DNA of 64,000 nt from Leucobacter muris (GTDB lineage: Bacteria > Actinomycetota > Actinomycetes > Actinomycetales > Microbacteriaceae): contig NZ_CP035037.1 of the NCBI RefSeq assembly GCF_004028235.1, positions 992,001 through 1,056,000 of the forward strand. Reading direction: 5' to 3'. Below are positions 1-8,969 of this stretch, in pieces (positions within the stretch are counted from its first letter, which is position 1; each line of letters begins with the position of its first letter). The notes below the pieces were generated by a model that saw nothing but the letters and a program-made list of their open reading frames with translations, was not told the DNA's origin and searched no databases. The translations under genes and the position numbers were made by a program.

Positions 1-148
1 GCTCGCCGAGGCCGGGTGACGGGCTCCGCCCCGGCCTCGAGGCGCAGGGGCGGTCGGCCGGCGCGGCGGCGCGCCCGTTCGCGGGGCGGTCCGCTCTCGG
101 GTGGTCGGCGCCGCCATAGCGCTTTTCCGTGCGTCCGCGGCGAGTGTT

Positions 149-181
149 ACGCCGTGCTGCGTTCGATGACGCCGTGCTACG
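149..181. repeat. 13-bp direct repeat pair upstream of first operon
   Basis: Two copies of ACGCCGTGCTRCG lie at 149-161 and 169-181, with one mismatch and a 20-bp start-to-start distance, about two helical turns. They sit roughly 120 bp upstream of the first gene of the long catabolic operon, so they could be a regulator site. The rest of 1-301 holds no convincing gene; a clear -10/-35 pair is not obvious. Confidence 0.35.
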
Positions 182-301
182 CGGTATGAAGGGGCGTCGT
201 AACATTACTGTGCATCCGCTTATGTGACCCATGCGCTGAGCTTCTAGATGGGGATCCCGGATCGGAATCGGGATCGCCGCGAGCACAGCGTAAGGATGAA
301 C

Positions 302-1228
302 ATGACGGCACGAACACTGACGGCCGCCGGGGAGACCCGGCTCGCCGGAGCATCGGTCACCCGGGTGGGGTTCGGTGCGGCCAGGCTCACGGCGGGAGAC
401 GGCTGGGGAGCCCCGCAGGATCCGGCCTCGGCCCGCAACCTCCTCCTCGCCGCGGTCGACGCGGGCTACGACTACATCGACACCGCCGACGCGCTCGGCC
501 CCGGAATCAGCGAGCAGCTGATCGGCGAGGCGCTCGGCAACCGCGACGACGTGCTCGTCGCCACCAAGGTCGGCATGCTGCGCCCCGCCCCCGACGCGTG
601 GGGCGTGCTCGGCCTGCCCGACTACCTGCGGCAGCAGATCCGCCTCAGCCTGCAGCGCCTGCAGCGAGACCGGATCGATCTGCTCTACCTGCACCGGATC
701 GACCCCGACTACCCGCTCGCCGATCAGCTCGGCGCCCTGCAGGAGGCGCGGGACCGGGGCGACGTCGGCGCCATCGGCGTCAGCGAGCCCACCGCCGCGC
801 AGCTCGAACAGGTGATCGCCGTCGAGCCCGGTCTCGCGGCCGTGCAGAGCCTCTACAACCCCGTCGCCCGCCGCAACACGGCGGTGGCGTCGCGGGCTCG
901 CGAGCTCGGGATCCCGTTCGTCGCCTACTGGCCGCTCGTGGGCCGCGGCCTGCGCGCCGAGGACAAGGAGCGGCTCTTCGCCGAGTTCAGGTCGATCGGC
1001 GAGCGCATCGACCTCACCCCGCACCAACTCAGCCTGGCCTGGATCTTCACCACGCAGCCCCACTCGCTCGCCGTCGCCGGCTCGAGGTCGATCGGGCACC
1101 TGGTGCAGAACCTCGTCGCGGCCGGAGTCGAGCTCGACGGCTGCCTGGTGGCTGAGATATCGCAGGCGGTGGAGCGGGTGCTGGGCGGAGTGCCCTTCGA
1201 CCCCCGATTCCCGGAGGAGGAGCGATGA
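302..1228 (+). CDS. Aldo/keto reductase family protein, first gene of operon
   Basis: 308-residue TIM-barrel oxidoreductase of the aldo/keto reductase family (NADPH-dependent carbonyl reduction, cytosolic). Seen: N-terminal VGFGAARL, the IDTAD motif (residues 59-63), VATKVG with the catalytic Lys, and LYLHRIDP with the catalytic His. The position that normally carries the catalytic Tyr (DTAxxYG) is Leu65, so the standard acid/base residue is missing. The start at 302 follows AAGGA with 5-nt spacing; in-frame ATGs at 248 and 296 are less well placed. The stop overlaps the next start (ATGA, 1225-1228), so it is translationally coupled to the amidohydrolase. Family assignment is firm; the substrate is unknown. 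Confidence 0.85.
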   Translation: MTARTLTAAGETRLAGASVTRVGFGAARLTAGDGWGAPQDPASARNLLLAAVDAGYDYIDTADALGPGISEQLIGEALGNRDDVLVATKVGMLRPAPDAWGVLGLPDYLRQQIRLSLQRLQRDRIDLLYLHRIDPDYPLADQLGALQEARDRGDVGAIGVSEPTAAQLEQVIAVEPGLAAVQSLYNPVARRNTAVASRARELGIPFVAYWPLVGRGLRAEDKERLFAEFRSIGERIDLTPHQLSLAWIFTTQPHSLAVAGSRSIGHLVQNLVAAGVELDGCLVAEISQAVERVLGGVPFDPRFPEEER

Positions 1229-2544
1229 GCCGCACCGGCACCGACCCCCTCGAGGTCTACACGGCATACGGAGCATCGGCGCAGCGGGCGGGCTCCGACG
1301 AGATCGTCGCAGGCACCCCGTTCGCCGGCGCGGACCGCGACACCGCGGCACGCGCGACGCAGCGCATCGAGTCCGTGCGGGGCGACCTCGAACGACTCGC
1401 GATCGAGCTGCACGACGATCCCGAGATCGGCTTCGAGGAGCACCGCAGCGTGGCCCGCATCGCCGAGCTGCTGGCGCGCCACGGCTACGAGGCCGAGGTG
1501 GGCGCGTTCGGGCTCGACACCGCCTTCCGGGCCACGGTCGGCACCGACGGGCCGCACTTCGCCATCGTGGCCGAGTACGACGCGCTGCCCGGCATCGGGC
1601 ACGCCTGCGGGCACAACATCATCGCGGGCATCGCGGCGGGCGCGTTCATCGGTCTCGCCCCCGAGATCGCCCGCATCGGCGGCCGCCTCAGCATCATCGG
1701 CACGCCGGCCGAGGAGGGCGGCGGCGGCAAGGAGCACGTGATCCGCGCCGGCGGCTTCGACGACGTGGACGCGGCCGGCATGGTGCACCCCTCCGTGGGA
1801 GACCAGGTCTCTCCCGTCTACGGCTCGGGCACGAGCGGGGTGCGGCGCATCCGGGTGCGCTATCGCGGCCGCGCCGGCCACGCGGCGCTCAGCCCGTATC
1901 TCGGCCTCAACGCGCTCGACGCCGTGGTCACCGCCTACCAGTCGATCGCGCAGCTGCGGCAGCACATCCTCCCGATCGACCGCATCCACGGGATCATCAC
2001 GAACGGCGGTGCGGCCGCCAACGTGGTGCCCGAGCTCACGGAGGCCGAGTTCCTCATCCGCTCGACCGAGATCGAGACGCTCAAGGTGCTCACCGAACGC
2101 GTGATCGACATCCTCGAGGCCGCGGCTCTCGCCACCGGCACGACCGTCGAGATCGACGCCGACTTCGAACCGCCCTACCTGCCGCTCAAGCAGAACGTCG
2201 CACTCGTCAAGCACTGGGCGCGCCACCTCGAGCAGCGGGGGCGCACGGTGCCGCTCACACCCGCCCGGGCCACCCAGGGCGGCCCATCGACCGACATGGG
2301 CAACGTGAGCTGGCTGATCCCGGCGATCCACCCGGCTCTCGGCCTCGGCGGCGCGCCCGACGTGCTGCCGCACAACGCCGCTTTCGCGGCGAGCACGGTC
2401 GAACCGGCCGCCTTCGACGCGCTCGTCGACGGCGCCTCCGCCCTCGCGGGGCTCGCAGCCGACTACCTCGTCGACGCCGAGCTGCGCGAGGCCGCGCTCG
2501 CCGAGTTCGAGCAGCGCGGCGGACGCAGGCGGTGGGAGCGGTGA
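1225..2544 (+). CDS. M20 family metallo-amidohydrolase
   Basis: 439-residue zinc-dependent peptidase/amidohydrolase of the M20 (M20D, AbgB/HipO-like) family, which cleaves N-acyl or peptide amide bonds in the cytosol. Metal-binding signatures are visible: AEYDALPGIGHACGHN near residues 112-131, then the catalytic/ligand pair PAEEGGGG and MVHPS. A dimerisation (lid) domain starts near SGTSGVRRIRVRYRG. It overlaps its upstream neighbour by ATGA and its downstream permease gene by GTGA. Placed before a peptide-type importer, it probably hydrolyses the imported substrate or an acylated intermediate; that role is inferred. Confidence 0.88.
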   Translation: MSRTGTDPLEVYTAYGASAQRAGSDEIVAGTPFAGADRDTAARATQRIESVRGDLERLAIELHDDPEIGFEEHRSVARIAELLARHGYEAEVGAFGLDTAFRATVGTDGPHFAIVAEYDALPGIGHACGHNIIAGIAAGAFIGLAPEIARIGGRLSIIGTPAEEGGGGKEHVIRAGGFDDVDAAGMVHPSVGDQVSPVYGSGTSGVRRIRVRYRGRAGHAALSPYLGLNALDAVVTAYQSIAQLRQHILPIDRIHGIITNGGAAANVVPELTEAEFLIRSTEIETLKVLTERVIDILEAAALATGTTVEIDADFEPPYLPLKQNVALVKHWARHLEQRGRTVPLTPARATQGGPSTDMGNVSWLIPAIHPALGLGGAPDVLPHNAAFAASTVEPAAFDALVDGASALAGLAADYLVDAELREAALAEFEQRGGRRRWER

Positions 2545-3526
2545 CCGCCTCGGCCGTCGCCGCGCGCACCGCCCGGGTGCCGCGCATCGCCGCCCCGAGA
2601 TGGTTGCGCGTGCTGCTGCGCAGCGTGCTCGATCTCGTGCTCGTCGTGTGGCTGGCGGCGACCGTCGCGTTCCTCGCGCTGCGCCTCATCCCGGGCGACC
2701 CGCTCGACGTGCTGCTCTCGGGCGTGCAGGACGCGACGCCCGAGATGCGAGCGGCGATCGCCGCCCACTACGGGCTCGATCAGCCGGTGATCGTGCAGTA
2801 CTTCGCCTACCTGCTGGGCGTGGTGCAGGGCGACCTCGGCACCAGCTACCACCGCGGGGCCCCGTCTCAGAGGTGCTGTTCGGCGAGCTGGGAGCGACGG
2901 TCGAGCTCACGGTGGCCGCCATGCTGCTCGCCGTGGTGCTCTCGGCGGCCATCGCGCTGCTGACCAGCGGGCAGCGCCCCGCCGTGCGCTTCGTGGCGCA
3001 GGCGCTCGAGATCGTGGCGGTGTCGGTGCCGTCCTTCTGGCTGGGGATCGTGCTGATGACGATCTTCTCCTTCGGACTGCGCTGGGTGCCGGCCTTCGGC
3101 AACGAGTCGCCGGTGGCGCTCGTGCTGCCCGTCATCACGCTCGCGGTGCCGCTCGTGGGCGTCATCACCCAGATCCTGCGCGAACGCGTGGAGCATCAGC
3201 TGCACGAGCCGTTCGTCACCACGATCCGCGCCCGCGGGGTGGGCGAGGCCGGGCTGCGCTCGAGGCACCTGCTGCGGCACGCGAGCGTACCGGCCCTCAC
3301 CCTGAGCAGCATCATCTTCGGCTCGCTGCTCACCGGCACCGTGATCATCGAGACGCTCTTCGCGAGGCCCGGCATCGGCCGGGTGATCGTGATGGCGCTG
3401 CAGAATCGCGACGTGCCGGTCGTGCTCGGGTTCGTGATCTTCGCCGCGCTCGTCTTCATCGTCATCAACACCGTGGTCGATCTGCTGCTCCCGCTGATCG
3501 ATCCGCGCCTGAAGGAGGAGCGATGA
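2541..3526 (+). pseudogene. Peptide/nickel ABC transporter permease (DppB-like), frameshifted
   Basis: Inner-membrane permease of the DppB/OppB family. The first part (LRLIPGDPLDVLL, then GVVQGDLGTSYHRG) reads in one frame to about 2861. The rest (VSEVLFGELGATVELT through LIDPRLKEER, with the permease EAA loop region TIRARGVGEAG) reads in the next frame to 3526. One base is missing within GGGGCCCCG/TC near 2857-2865; restoring a G gives an uninterrupted protein of about 328 residues. Both halves are intact and typical, so a sequencing error or a very recent mutation is likely. Start GTG 2541 overlaps the previous stop (GTGA); GTG 2532 is an alternative. Confidence 0.85.
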
Positions 3527-4389
3527 CGCTCGAAGCCCTGCGTCCGACTCCGACCGGATCCCGCGCTCGCCGCCGCGAGCTCCCGCCCCCGGGGGTGCTG
3601 CTCGCGCTCGCCGTCTTCGCCCTGCTGGTGGTGGCCGCGCTGGCGCCCGGCCTGTTCACCGGTCAGGATCCCATCGCGAGCGACCCCCGCGACTCGTTCG
3701 CCGGCCCGAGCGCCGAGCACTGGCTCGGCACCGACCAGCTGGGCCGCGACCAGTTCTCGCGGCTGGTGCACGGCGCGAGGTACTCGATCCTGCTCGGCCT
3801 CGGTGCGACGCTCATCGGCCTCGTCGGGGGCGTCGTGCTCGGGGTGCTCGCGGGTTACGCGAGAGGGGTGTGGGATCGCGCCATCACCCGCTTCCTCGAC
3901 GTGCTGCTCGCGTTCCCCGACGTGCTCGTGGCGCTCGTCACCATCACGGTGCTGGGCCCGGGGGAGTGGAGCCTGATCTGGGCGGTCGGCCTGGGCCGCA
4001 TCCCGGGATCGGCGCGACTCGTGCGCGGCGAGGTGCTGCGCATCCGGGAGTCGGGCTTCGTGCGCGCCGGGGTCGGTCTGGGTCTCAGCCCGGCTCGCCT
4101 GATCCTGCGCCACGTCGTGCCCAACAGTCTCGGCCCCGTGCTGGTGCACGCGGTGCTCGGCGTGGGAGTCAGCATCATCTTCGGCGCGTCCCTCAGCTTC
4201 CTCGGCCTCGGCGCGGTGCCGCCCACGCCCGAGTGGGGGCTCATGCTCTCGGAGGCCAGGCAGTACCTCAGCATCGCCCCCTGGACGGCGATCTGGCCGG
4301 GCCTGTTCATCACCGTGACGGTGGTCTCGATCACCGTCGTCGGCCGCTGGTCGCAGCAGCGGTTCATCGCGAAACGGAGTTCACTATGA
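3523..4389 (+). CDS. Peptide/nickel ABC transporter permease (DppC-like)
   Basis: 288-residue second permease of the importer. It starts with a cytoplasmic N-terminus and a first membrane segment (LLALAVFALLVVAALAPGLF), then the DppC-typical HWLGTDQLGRDQFSRLVHGARYS motif, further membrane helices and the EAA-type loop near GLGLSPARLILRHVVPN. It would pair with the DppB-like permease to form the channel. Overlaps of 4 nt on both sides (3523-3526 and 4386-4389) indicate tightly coupled translation. Confidence 0.92.
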   Translation: MTLEALRPTPTGSRARRRELPPPGVLLALAVFALLVVAALAPGLFTGQDPIASDPRDSFAGPSAEHWLGTDQLGRDQFSRLVHGARYSILLGLGATLIGLVGGVVLGVLAGYARGVWDRAITRFLDVLLAFPDVLVALVTITVLGPGEWSLIWAVGLGRIPGSARLVRGEVLRIRESGFVRAGVGLGLSPARLILRHVVPNSLGPVLVHAVLGVGVSIIFGASLSFLGLGAVPPTPEWGLMLSEARQYLSIAPWTAIWPGLFITVTVVSITVVGRWSQQRFIAKRSSL

Positions 4390-6104
4390 CGACGCCGCTC
4401 GTTCATGTCGAAGACCTCTCGGTGCGCTTCGGCGCGCTCACCGCCGTCAGCGGGGTCGGCTTCCGTCTCTATCCGGGCCAGTGCGTCGCGCTGGTGGGCG
4501 AGTCGGGATCGGGGAAGTCGGTGACGGTGCGCAGCCTGCTCGGTCTCGTCGGCCGGGGCTCCACCGTCGAGGCCGCAGCGCTCCGCCTCCGCGACCGCGA
4601 CCTGCTCGCGCTCACTCCGCGGGAGTGGCGGGAGGTGCGTGGAGCCGAGGTCGGCCTCGTGCTGCAGGACGCGCTCGTTTCGCTCGACCCGCTCGCCCGC
4701 GTCGGGGCGCAGGTCGCCGAACCGCTGCGAGCCCACCGCAGGCTCGGCCGCTCGGGCCGCGTCTCCCGCGCGATCGAGCTGCTCGAACGCGCGGGGGTGC
4801 CGGAGGCGCCCGTGCGGGCGAGGCAGTACCCGCACGAGCTCTCGGGCGGCCTGCGCCAGCGGGCGCTCATCGCGAGCGCGGTGGCGGCCGGCCCCGGAGT
4901 GCTGATCGCCGACGAGCCGACCACGGCGCTCGACGTGACCGTGCAGGCCCAGGTGCTCGAGCTCCTCGCGGGGTTGCGGGCCCAGGGCACCGGCCTCATC
5001 CTCGTGAGCCACGACCTCGCCGTCGTCTCACAGATCGCCGACGAGATCCTCGTGCTCAACCGCGGCAGGGTGGTCGAGCAGGGTCGCACCGAGCGCGTGC
5101 TCGGAGCTCCCGAATCCGAGTACACGAAGCAGCTGCTCGCAGCGATCCCCTCGCAGCGCTCCCGGGGCAGGCGGCTCTCGGCGCCCCCTGCGCCGGGCCC
5201 CGCCGCGGGCGGGCCCGGCGCGTCGCCGGCGTCGTCGGCGTCATCGGCGCAGGCATCCGCACCGGTCGACGACGAGCCGGTGCTGCAGGCCCTCGACCTC
5301 GTCAAGCGCTACCGGCGACCGGGCGGGGGGCGCACCGCGGCCCTCGACGGCGTCTCGTTCGCGCTGCGCCGTGGCAGCACGCTCGGCATCGTCGGAGAAT
5401 CGGGATCGGGCAAGTCGACCGCCGCCGACGTCGTGCTCGGGTTCACCGAGCCGGACGCGGGGGAGGTGCTGCTCGACGGCCTCGCCTGGTCGACGGCGCC
5501 CGAGCGCGAGCGCCGGGCGCGCCGCAACCGCATCCAGTCGATCTCGCAGGACCCCCTCGGATCCTTCGACCCGCGCGCCGACGTGCGCTCGATCCTCTCG
5601 GAGGCGCTCGAAGCGATCGGCGTGCCCCGCTGCGAGCGGCGCGACCGCGCCGTCGAGCTGCTCGAGCGCGTCGATCTCGGCGCCGAGCATCTCGCGCGCA
5701 ACCCCCTCGAACTGTCGGGGGGGGGCCAGCGCCAGCGGGTCGCGATCTCCCGGGCGCTCGCGACCGATCCCGAGGTGCTGGTCTGCGACGAGGCGGTCTC
5801 CGCGCTCGACGTCTCGATCCAGGCGCAGGTGCTCGACCTGCTCGCCGAGTTGCAGCGCAGCACGGGCATCTCGCTGCTGTTCATCTCGCACGACCTCGGC
5901 GTGATCCGCCACGTCGCCGACGAGGTGCTCGTGATGCGCCGCGGCCGGGTGGTCGAAGCGGGGCGCACCCAGGCCGTGTTCGAGCACCCGCAGCACGACT
6001 ACACCCGACGACTCGTCGACGCGATCCCGAAGCTCCGCTTCTCGCCGCCGACCCCGACCCACACCACCACTCCCACCCCTCACGAAAGCATCTCCCCATC
6101 ATGA
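4386..6104 (+). CDS. Dipeptide-type ABC transporter, fused tandem ATPase domains
   Basis: 572-residue protein carrying both ATPases of the importer on one chain (DppD-DppF type). Domain 1 (about residues 1-255) has Walker A GESGSGKS near residue 38, signature LSGGLRQRA and Walker B VLIADEPTTALD. Domain 2 (about 300-560) has a second GESGSGKS, LSGGGQRQRVAISRA and VLVCDEAVSALD, with Ala in place of the usual Pro after DE. A Pro/Ala/Ser-rich linker joins them. Start ATG 4386 overlaps the DppC-like stop, and the stop overlaps the start of the binding protein (6101-6104). It energises uptake at the cytoplasmic membrane. Confidence 0.93.
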   Translation: MTTPLVHVEDLSVRFGALTAVSGVGFRLYPGQCVALVGESGSGKSVTVRSLLGLVGRGSTVEAAALRLRDRDLLALTPREWREVRGAEVGLVLQDALVSLDPLARVGAQVAEPLRAHRRLGRSGRVSRAIELLERAGVPEAPVRARQYPHELSGGLRQRALIASAVAAGPGVLIADEPTTALDVTVQAQVLELLAGLRAQGTGLILVSHDLAVVSQIADEILVLNRGRVVEQGRTERVLGAPESEYTKQLLAAIPSQRSRGRRLSAPPAPGPAAGGPGASPASSASSAQASAPVDDEPVLQALDLVKRYRRPGGGRTAALDGVSFALRRGSTLGIVGESGSGKSTAADVVLGFTEPDAGEVLLDGLAWSTAPERERRARRNRIQSISQDPLGSFDPRADVRSILSEALEAIGVPRCERRDRAVELLERVDLGAEHLARNPLELSGGGQRQRVAISRALATDPEVLVCDEAVSALDVSIQAQVLDLLAELQRSTGISLLFISHDLGVIRHVADEVLVMRRGRVVEAGRTQAVFEHPQHDYTRRLVDAIPKLRFSPPTPTHTTTPTPHESISPS

Positions 6105-7759
6105 AACGGAAACACCTCATCCTCCCCGCCCTCGCCCTCGCCGCGGCCCTCGGGCTGTCGGCCTGCTCAGCGAGCGGCCAGGCCGCCGAGCCTGGCGGCG
6201 ACCGCGGCACCCCCGTCGCGGGCGGCACCCTCACCTACTTCGCCAACACCGAGCCACCGGTCTGGGACGGCCAGCGCATCCCGAGCCTGAACGCCAACTC
6301 GATCAACAGCTCCATCTTCGACACCCTCGTCGCGCAGGCCGACGACGGCACCTACCGCCCGGGGCTCGCCACCGAGTGGGAGATCAGCGACGACGGGCTC
6401 ACCTACACCTTCACGCTCAGGGAGGGCGTCACCTTCCACGACGGCTCGCCCTTCAACGCGGAGGTGCTGAAGCAGAACCTCGACCGCCCGCTGAACGAGC
6501 CCGACCTCGCGACCGTCTCGACGGGGATCGCCGAGAACACCGTGGTCGACGAGCACACCCTCCAGGTGCGGCTCAGCCGCCCCAACGCCGCGCTGATCCA
6601 CGCGTTCTCGACCCCGCACTGGCCCATCTACTCGGGCGAGGTGCTCGCGAACCACAGCGCGGCCGAGCTCGCCGCGTCGCCGGAGCTGTCGATCGGCACG
6701 GGCGCCTTCAAGGTGAAGGAGTACACGAAGGGCTCGCAGCTCGTGCTCGAACGCAACGACGAGTACGACTGGGCCCCCGAGACGTGGGAGCACGAGGGGC
6801 CCGCCTACCTCGACGAGGTGGTGGTCCAGTTCGTGCCCGAGACGCAGGCCCGCATCGGGGCTCTCACCTCGGGGCAGGCCGACGCGATCGACCAGGTGCC
6901 GCCGCTCAACATCCCCGAGGTCGAGGGCGCGGGCCTCACCGTGCTCGAGAAGGACAACACCGGCACGCCCTACTACATCGCGCTCAACCCCAACCTCGCA
7001 CCGTTCGACGACAAGAACGTGCGTCTCGCCTTCCGCGAGGCCATCGACGTCGACGGGCTGCTCGAGGGCGTCTACGCGGGGGTCTACGAGAAAGCGTGGA
7101 GCACGACCCTGCCCGACACCCCGCCCGCCGGCTCGTTCGACGAGACCCTCGTCGACAGCTGGGGCTACGAGCCCGACCACGCGATCGAGCTGCTCGAGGA
7201 GGCCGGCTACACCGAGGTCGACGACGAGGGCTACCGCGTGAAGGACGGCGAGCGGCTCACCCTGCAGTGGTACGTCGACAGCCTGTACCAGCAGACCGAC
7301 CAGCGGCAGCAGCTCGGCGAGGCCGTGGCGTCGTCGCTGAAGGAGGCGGGCTTCGAGGTCGTGCGCACCCCGTTCGACTCCGCGGCCTACACCGCCGAGC
7401 TCGCGAAGGGCGAGCACCACCTCTCCGACTCGTCGCGCGGCTTCGCCGACGTGGGCACCTCGGTGTTCCCCTTCACGACGATCGCGATCCCGAGCTCGAA
7501 CGGCGGCTCGGGCATCAACTACGGCCTGCTCAGCGACCCCGAGATCGACGCCGCCTACGGCATCATCAACTCCTCGCTCGAGCCGCAGGAGCGCATCGAC
7601 GCCGCGAAGGTCGTGCAGCACCGCATCCTCGACGAGGGCTACGCCGTGCCGCTCTACGTGCCCAAGAAGATCGTCGGCACGACCGATGAGGTCGGCGGCT
7701 GGAAGTTCGACGCCGTGGGCTACACCGACACCTTCTACGACGTCTGGCTGCAGCAGTAG
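6101..7759 (+). CDS. ABC transporter substrate-binding lipoprotein (SBP_bac_5)
   Basis: 552-residue extracytoplasmic solute-binding protein of the peptide/nickel family 5. It has a short lipoprotein signal peptide with the lipobox LSAC and the predicted lipidated Cys22. Family-typical segments follow: LATEWEISDDGLTYTFTLRE, VTFHDGSPF and LAFREAIDVDGL. It captures the substrate outside the membrane for the permease/ATPase genes just upstream, whose last stop overlaps its start. A GC-rich hairpin follows the stop (7772-7803). Confidence 0.93.
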   Translation: MKRKHLILPALALAAALGLSACSASGQAAEPGGDRGTPVAGGTLTYFANTEPPVWDGQRIPSLNANSINSSIFDTLVAQADDGTYRPGLATEWEISDDGLTYTFTLREGVTFHDGSPFNAEVLKQNLDRPLNEPDLATVSTGIAENTVVDEHTLQVRLSRPNAALIHAFSTPHWPIYSGEVLANHSAAELAASPELSIGTGAFKVKEYTKGSQLVLERNDEYDWAPETWEHEGPAYLDEVVVQFVPETQARIGALTSGQADAIDQVPPLNIPEVEGAGLTVLEKDNTGTPYYIALNPNLAPFDDKNVRLAFREAIDVDGLLEGVYAGVYEKAWSTTLPDTPPAGSFDETLVDSWGYEPDHAIELLEEAGYTEVDDEGYRVKDGERLTLQWYVDSLYQQTDQRQQLGEAVASSLKEAGFEVVRTPFDSAAYTAELAKGEHHLSDSSRGFADVGTSVFPFTTIAIPSSNGGSGINYGLLSDPEIDAAYGIINSSLEPQERIDAAKVVQHRILDEGYAVPLYVPKKIVGTTDEVGGWKFDAVGYTDTFYDVWLQQ

Positions 7760-7771
7760 CCGCACCCGATC

Positions 7772-7803
7772 CGGGCCGGCGGAGCCCTCGCCCCGCCGGC
7801 CCG
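7772..7803 (+). terminator. GC-rich intercistronic hairpin
   Basis: An 11-bp perfect stem, CGGGCCGGCGG (7772-7782) with CCGCCGGCCCG (7793-7803), lies between the binding-protein gene and the first monooxygenase gene. There is no T-run after it. Downstream genes continue in the same direction without an obvious new promoter, so it may be a partial terminator or an mRNA-stabilising hairpin that raises binding-protein expression over the enzymes. Confidence 0.5.
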
Positions 7804-7828
7804 TCACACCAACGAAAGGAACGGTCAC

Positions 7829-8935
7829 ATGCCCCGCATCGACCTCTTCTACTACGGCGACACGTCGCCGGGACAGTCGCCGGCGCGGCTCTACCGCGAG
7901 ATCGAGCAGCAGGTGGTGCTCGGCGACGCCCTGGGGTACCACGGCGCCTGGTTCACCGAGCACCACTTCGGTTCGCGCGGCGAGATCCCCGACCCGCTCA
8001 GCCTCATCGCACGGCTGAGCGGCGTCACCGAGCGCATCCGCTTCGGCACGGCGATCGCGTGCGCCCCGTACTACCACCCGATCCGTCTCGCCGAACAGGC
8101 CGCGCTCATCGACGCGCTCTCCGGCGGGCGTCTCGACCTCGGTGTCGGCACCGGCATGACGACCGAGGAGCTGTCGAGGGTCTGGGGGTTCGAACCGGGC
8201 GACGCGGCTCAGCGCGCCCGCGAGATCCACGAGATCCTGCGCCAGGCCTTCGACGACGGCGTGGTCGACTTCGAGGGCGAGCACTACTCGTTCTCGAACG
8301 TCGAGATCTCGCCCCCGCCCGGCCGCCCGGCGAGCGACGTGATCTGGACGGCCGCCGGCAGCAACGCGATCCCCCTCGCCTCGCAGCACGGCTTCCGGCT
8401 GATGATCCCGCGCCCCCTCCCGCTCGCCGAGCGGCTGCGCATCAACGAGGAGTACCGTCGAGCGGTGCCCGGCGGCGAGGTGGTGCACCTGCGGTCGGGC
8501 CTCGTCGGGCCGACCGCCGAGATCGCGCGCGAGCGAGCGGTCGAGTTCCTGCGCGAGTACGCCGCGATCTATCTCAGAACCGACTGGCGCGGCGGCCCCG
8601 ACAGCGCCGACTTCGACGAGATCGCCGAGCGGCTCTCGTTCGCCGTGGGCACCGCGAGCGAGGTCGCCGACAAGATCTGGCCCTGGACCGAGCAGTTCTC
8701 CGGTACCGAGGAGACGGCCATCCAGTTCCACGGGCCGCACGTGCAGCACCAGCACGTGCTCGAGTCGATCGAGCTCTTCGCCGCCGAACTGCCGGGCCTG
8801 CAGGCGGACTCCCCGCGCACGAGTGCGCCCTGGGTCGACCGCGGCATCCCCGACCGCCCCGTGCCACGGGACCTCTCACCCTTCACGAGCGGGATCGGCG
8901 AACCCGACGTGACCAGCAGACTGGCGCGCGTGTAG
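7829..8935 (+). CDS. LLM class flavin-dependent oxidoreductase
   Basis: 368-residue bacterial-luciferase-like monooxygenase, which uses FMNH2 and O2. Diagnostic stretches are AWFTEHHFGSRGEIPDPLSLIARL near residue 35 and RLDLGVGTGMTTEEL near residue 105. The start follows GAAAGGA at a suitable distance. It is immediately followed by a second LLM gene, a DUF1684 gene and an FMN reductase gene. From memory this LLM/LLM/reductase grouping resembles the CE1758/CE1759 LLM-duo families of actinobacteria; the oxidised substrate is unknown. Confidence 0.85.
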   Translation: MPRIDLFYYGDTSPGQSPARLYREIEQQVVLGDALGYHGAWFTEHHFGSRGEIPDPLSLIARLSGVTERIRFGTAIACAPYYHPIRLAEQAALIDALSGGRLDLGVGTGMTTEELSRVWGFEPGDAAQRAREIHEILRQAFDDGVVDFEGEHYSFSNVEISPPPGRPASDVIWTAAGSNAIPLASQHGFRLMIPRPLPLAERLRINEEYRRAVPGGEVVHLRSGLVGPTAEIARERAVEFLREYAAIYLRTDWRGGPDSADFDEIAERLSFAVGTASEVADKIWPWTEQFSGTEETAIQFHGPHVQHQHVLESIELFAAELPGLQADSPRTSAPWVDRGIPDRPVPRDLSPFTSGIGEPDVTSRLARV

Positions 8936-8969
8936 CGGCCGGACCACGACGAATCAGGAGAACACGACC

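Noticed and set aside
2-19. Possible 3' end of an upstream gene (Leu-Ala-Glu-Ala-Gly-stop)
   Set aside because: Only five codons are visible, so a coding call cannot be supported.
925-2373. Long reading frames antisense or out of frame to real genes (also 6167-8755-, 12906-16778-, 23865-26006-)
   Set aside because: They arise from high GC3 of the real gene on the other strand or frame; they show Arg/Gly/Ala-rich or His/Asp/Glu/Val-rich composition, no domains and no ribosome sites.
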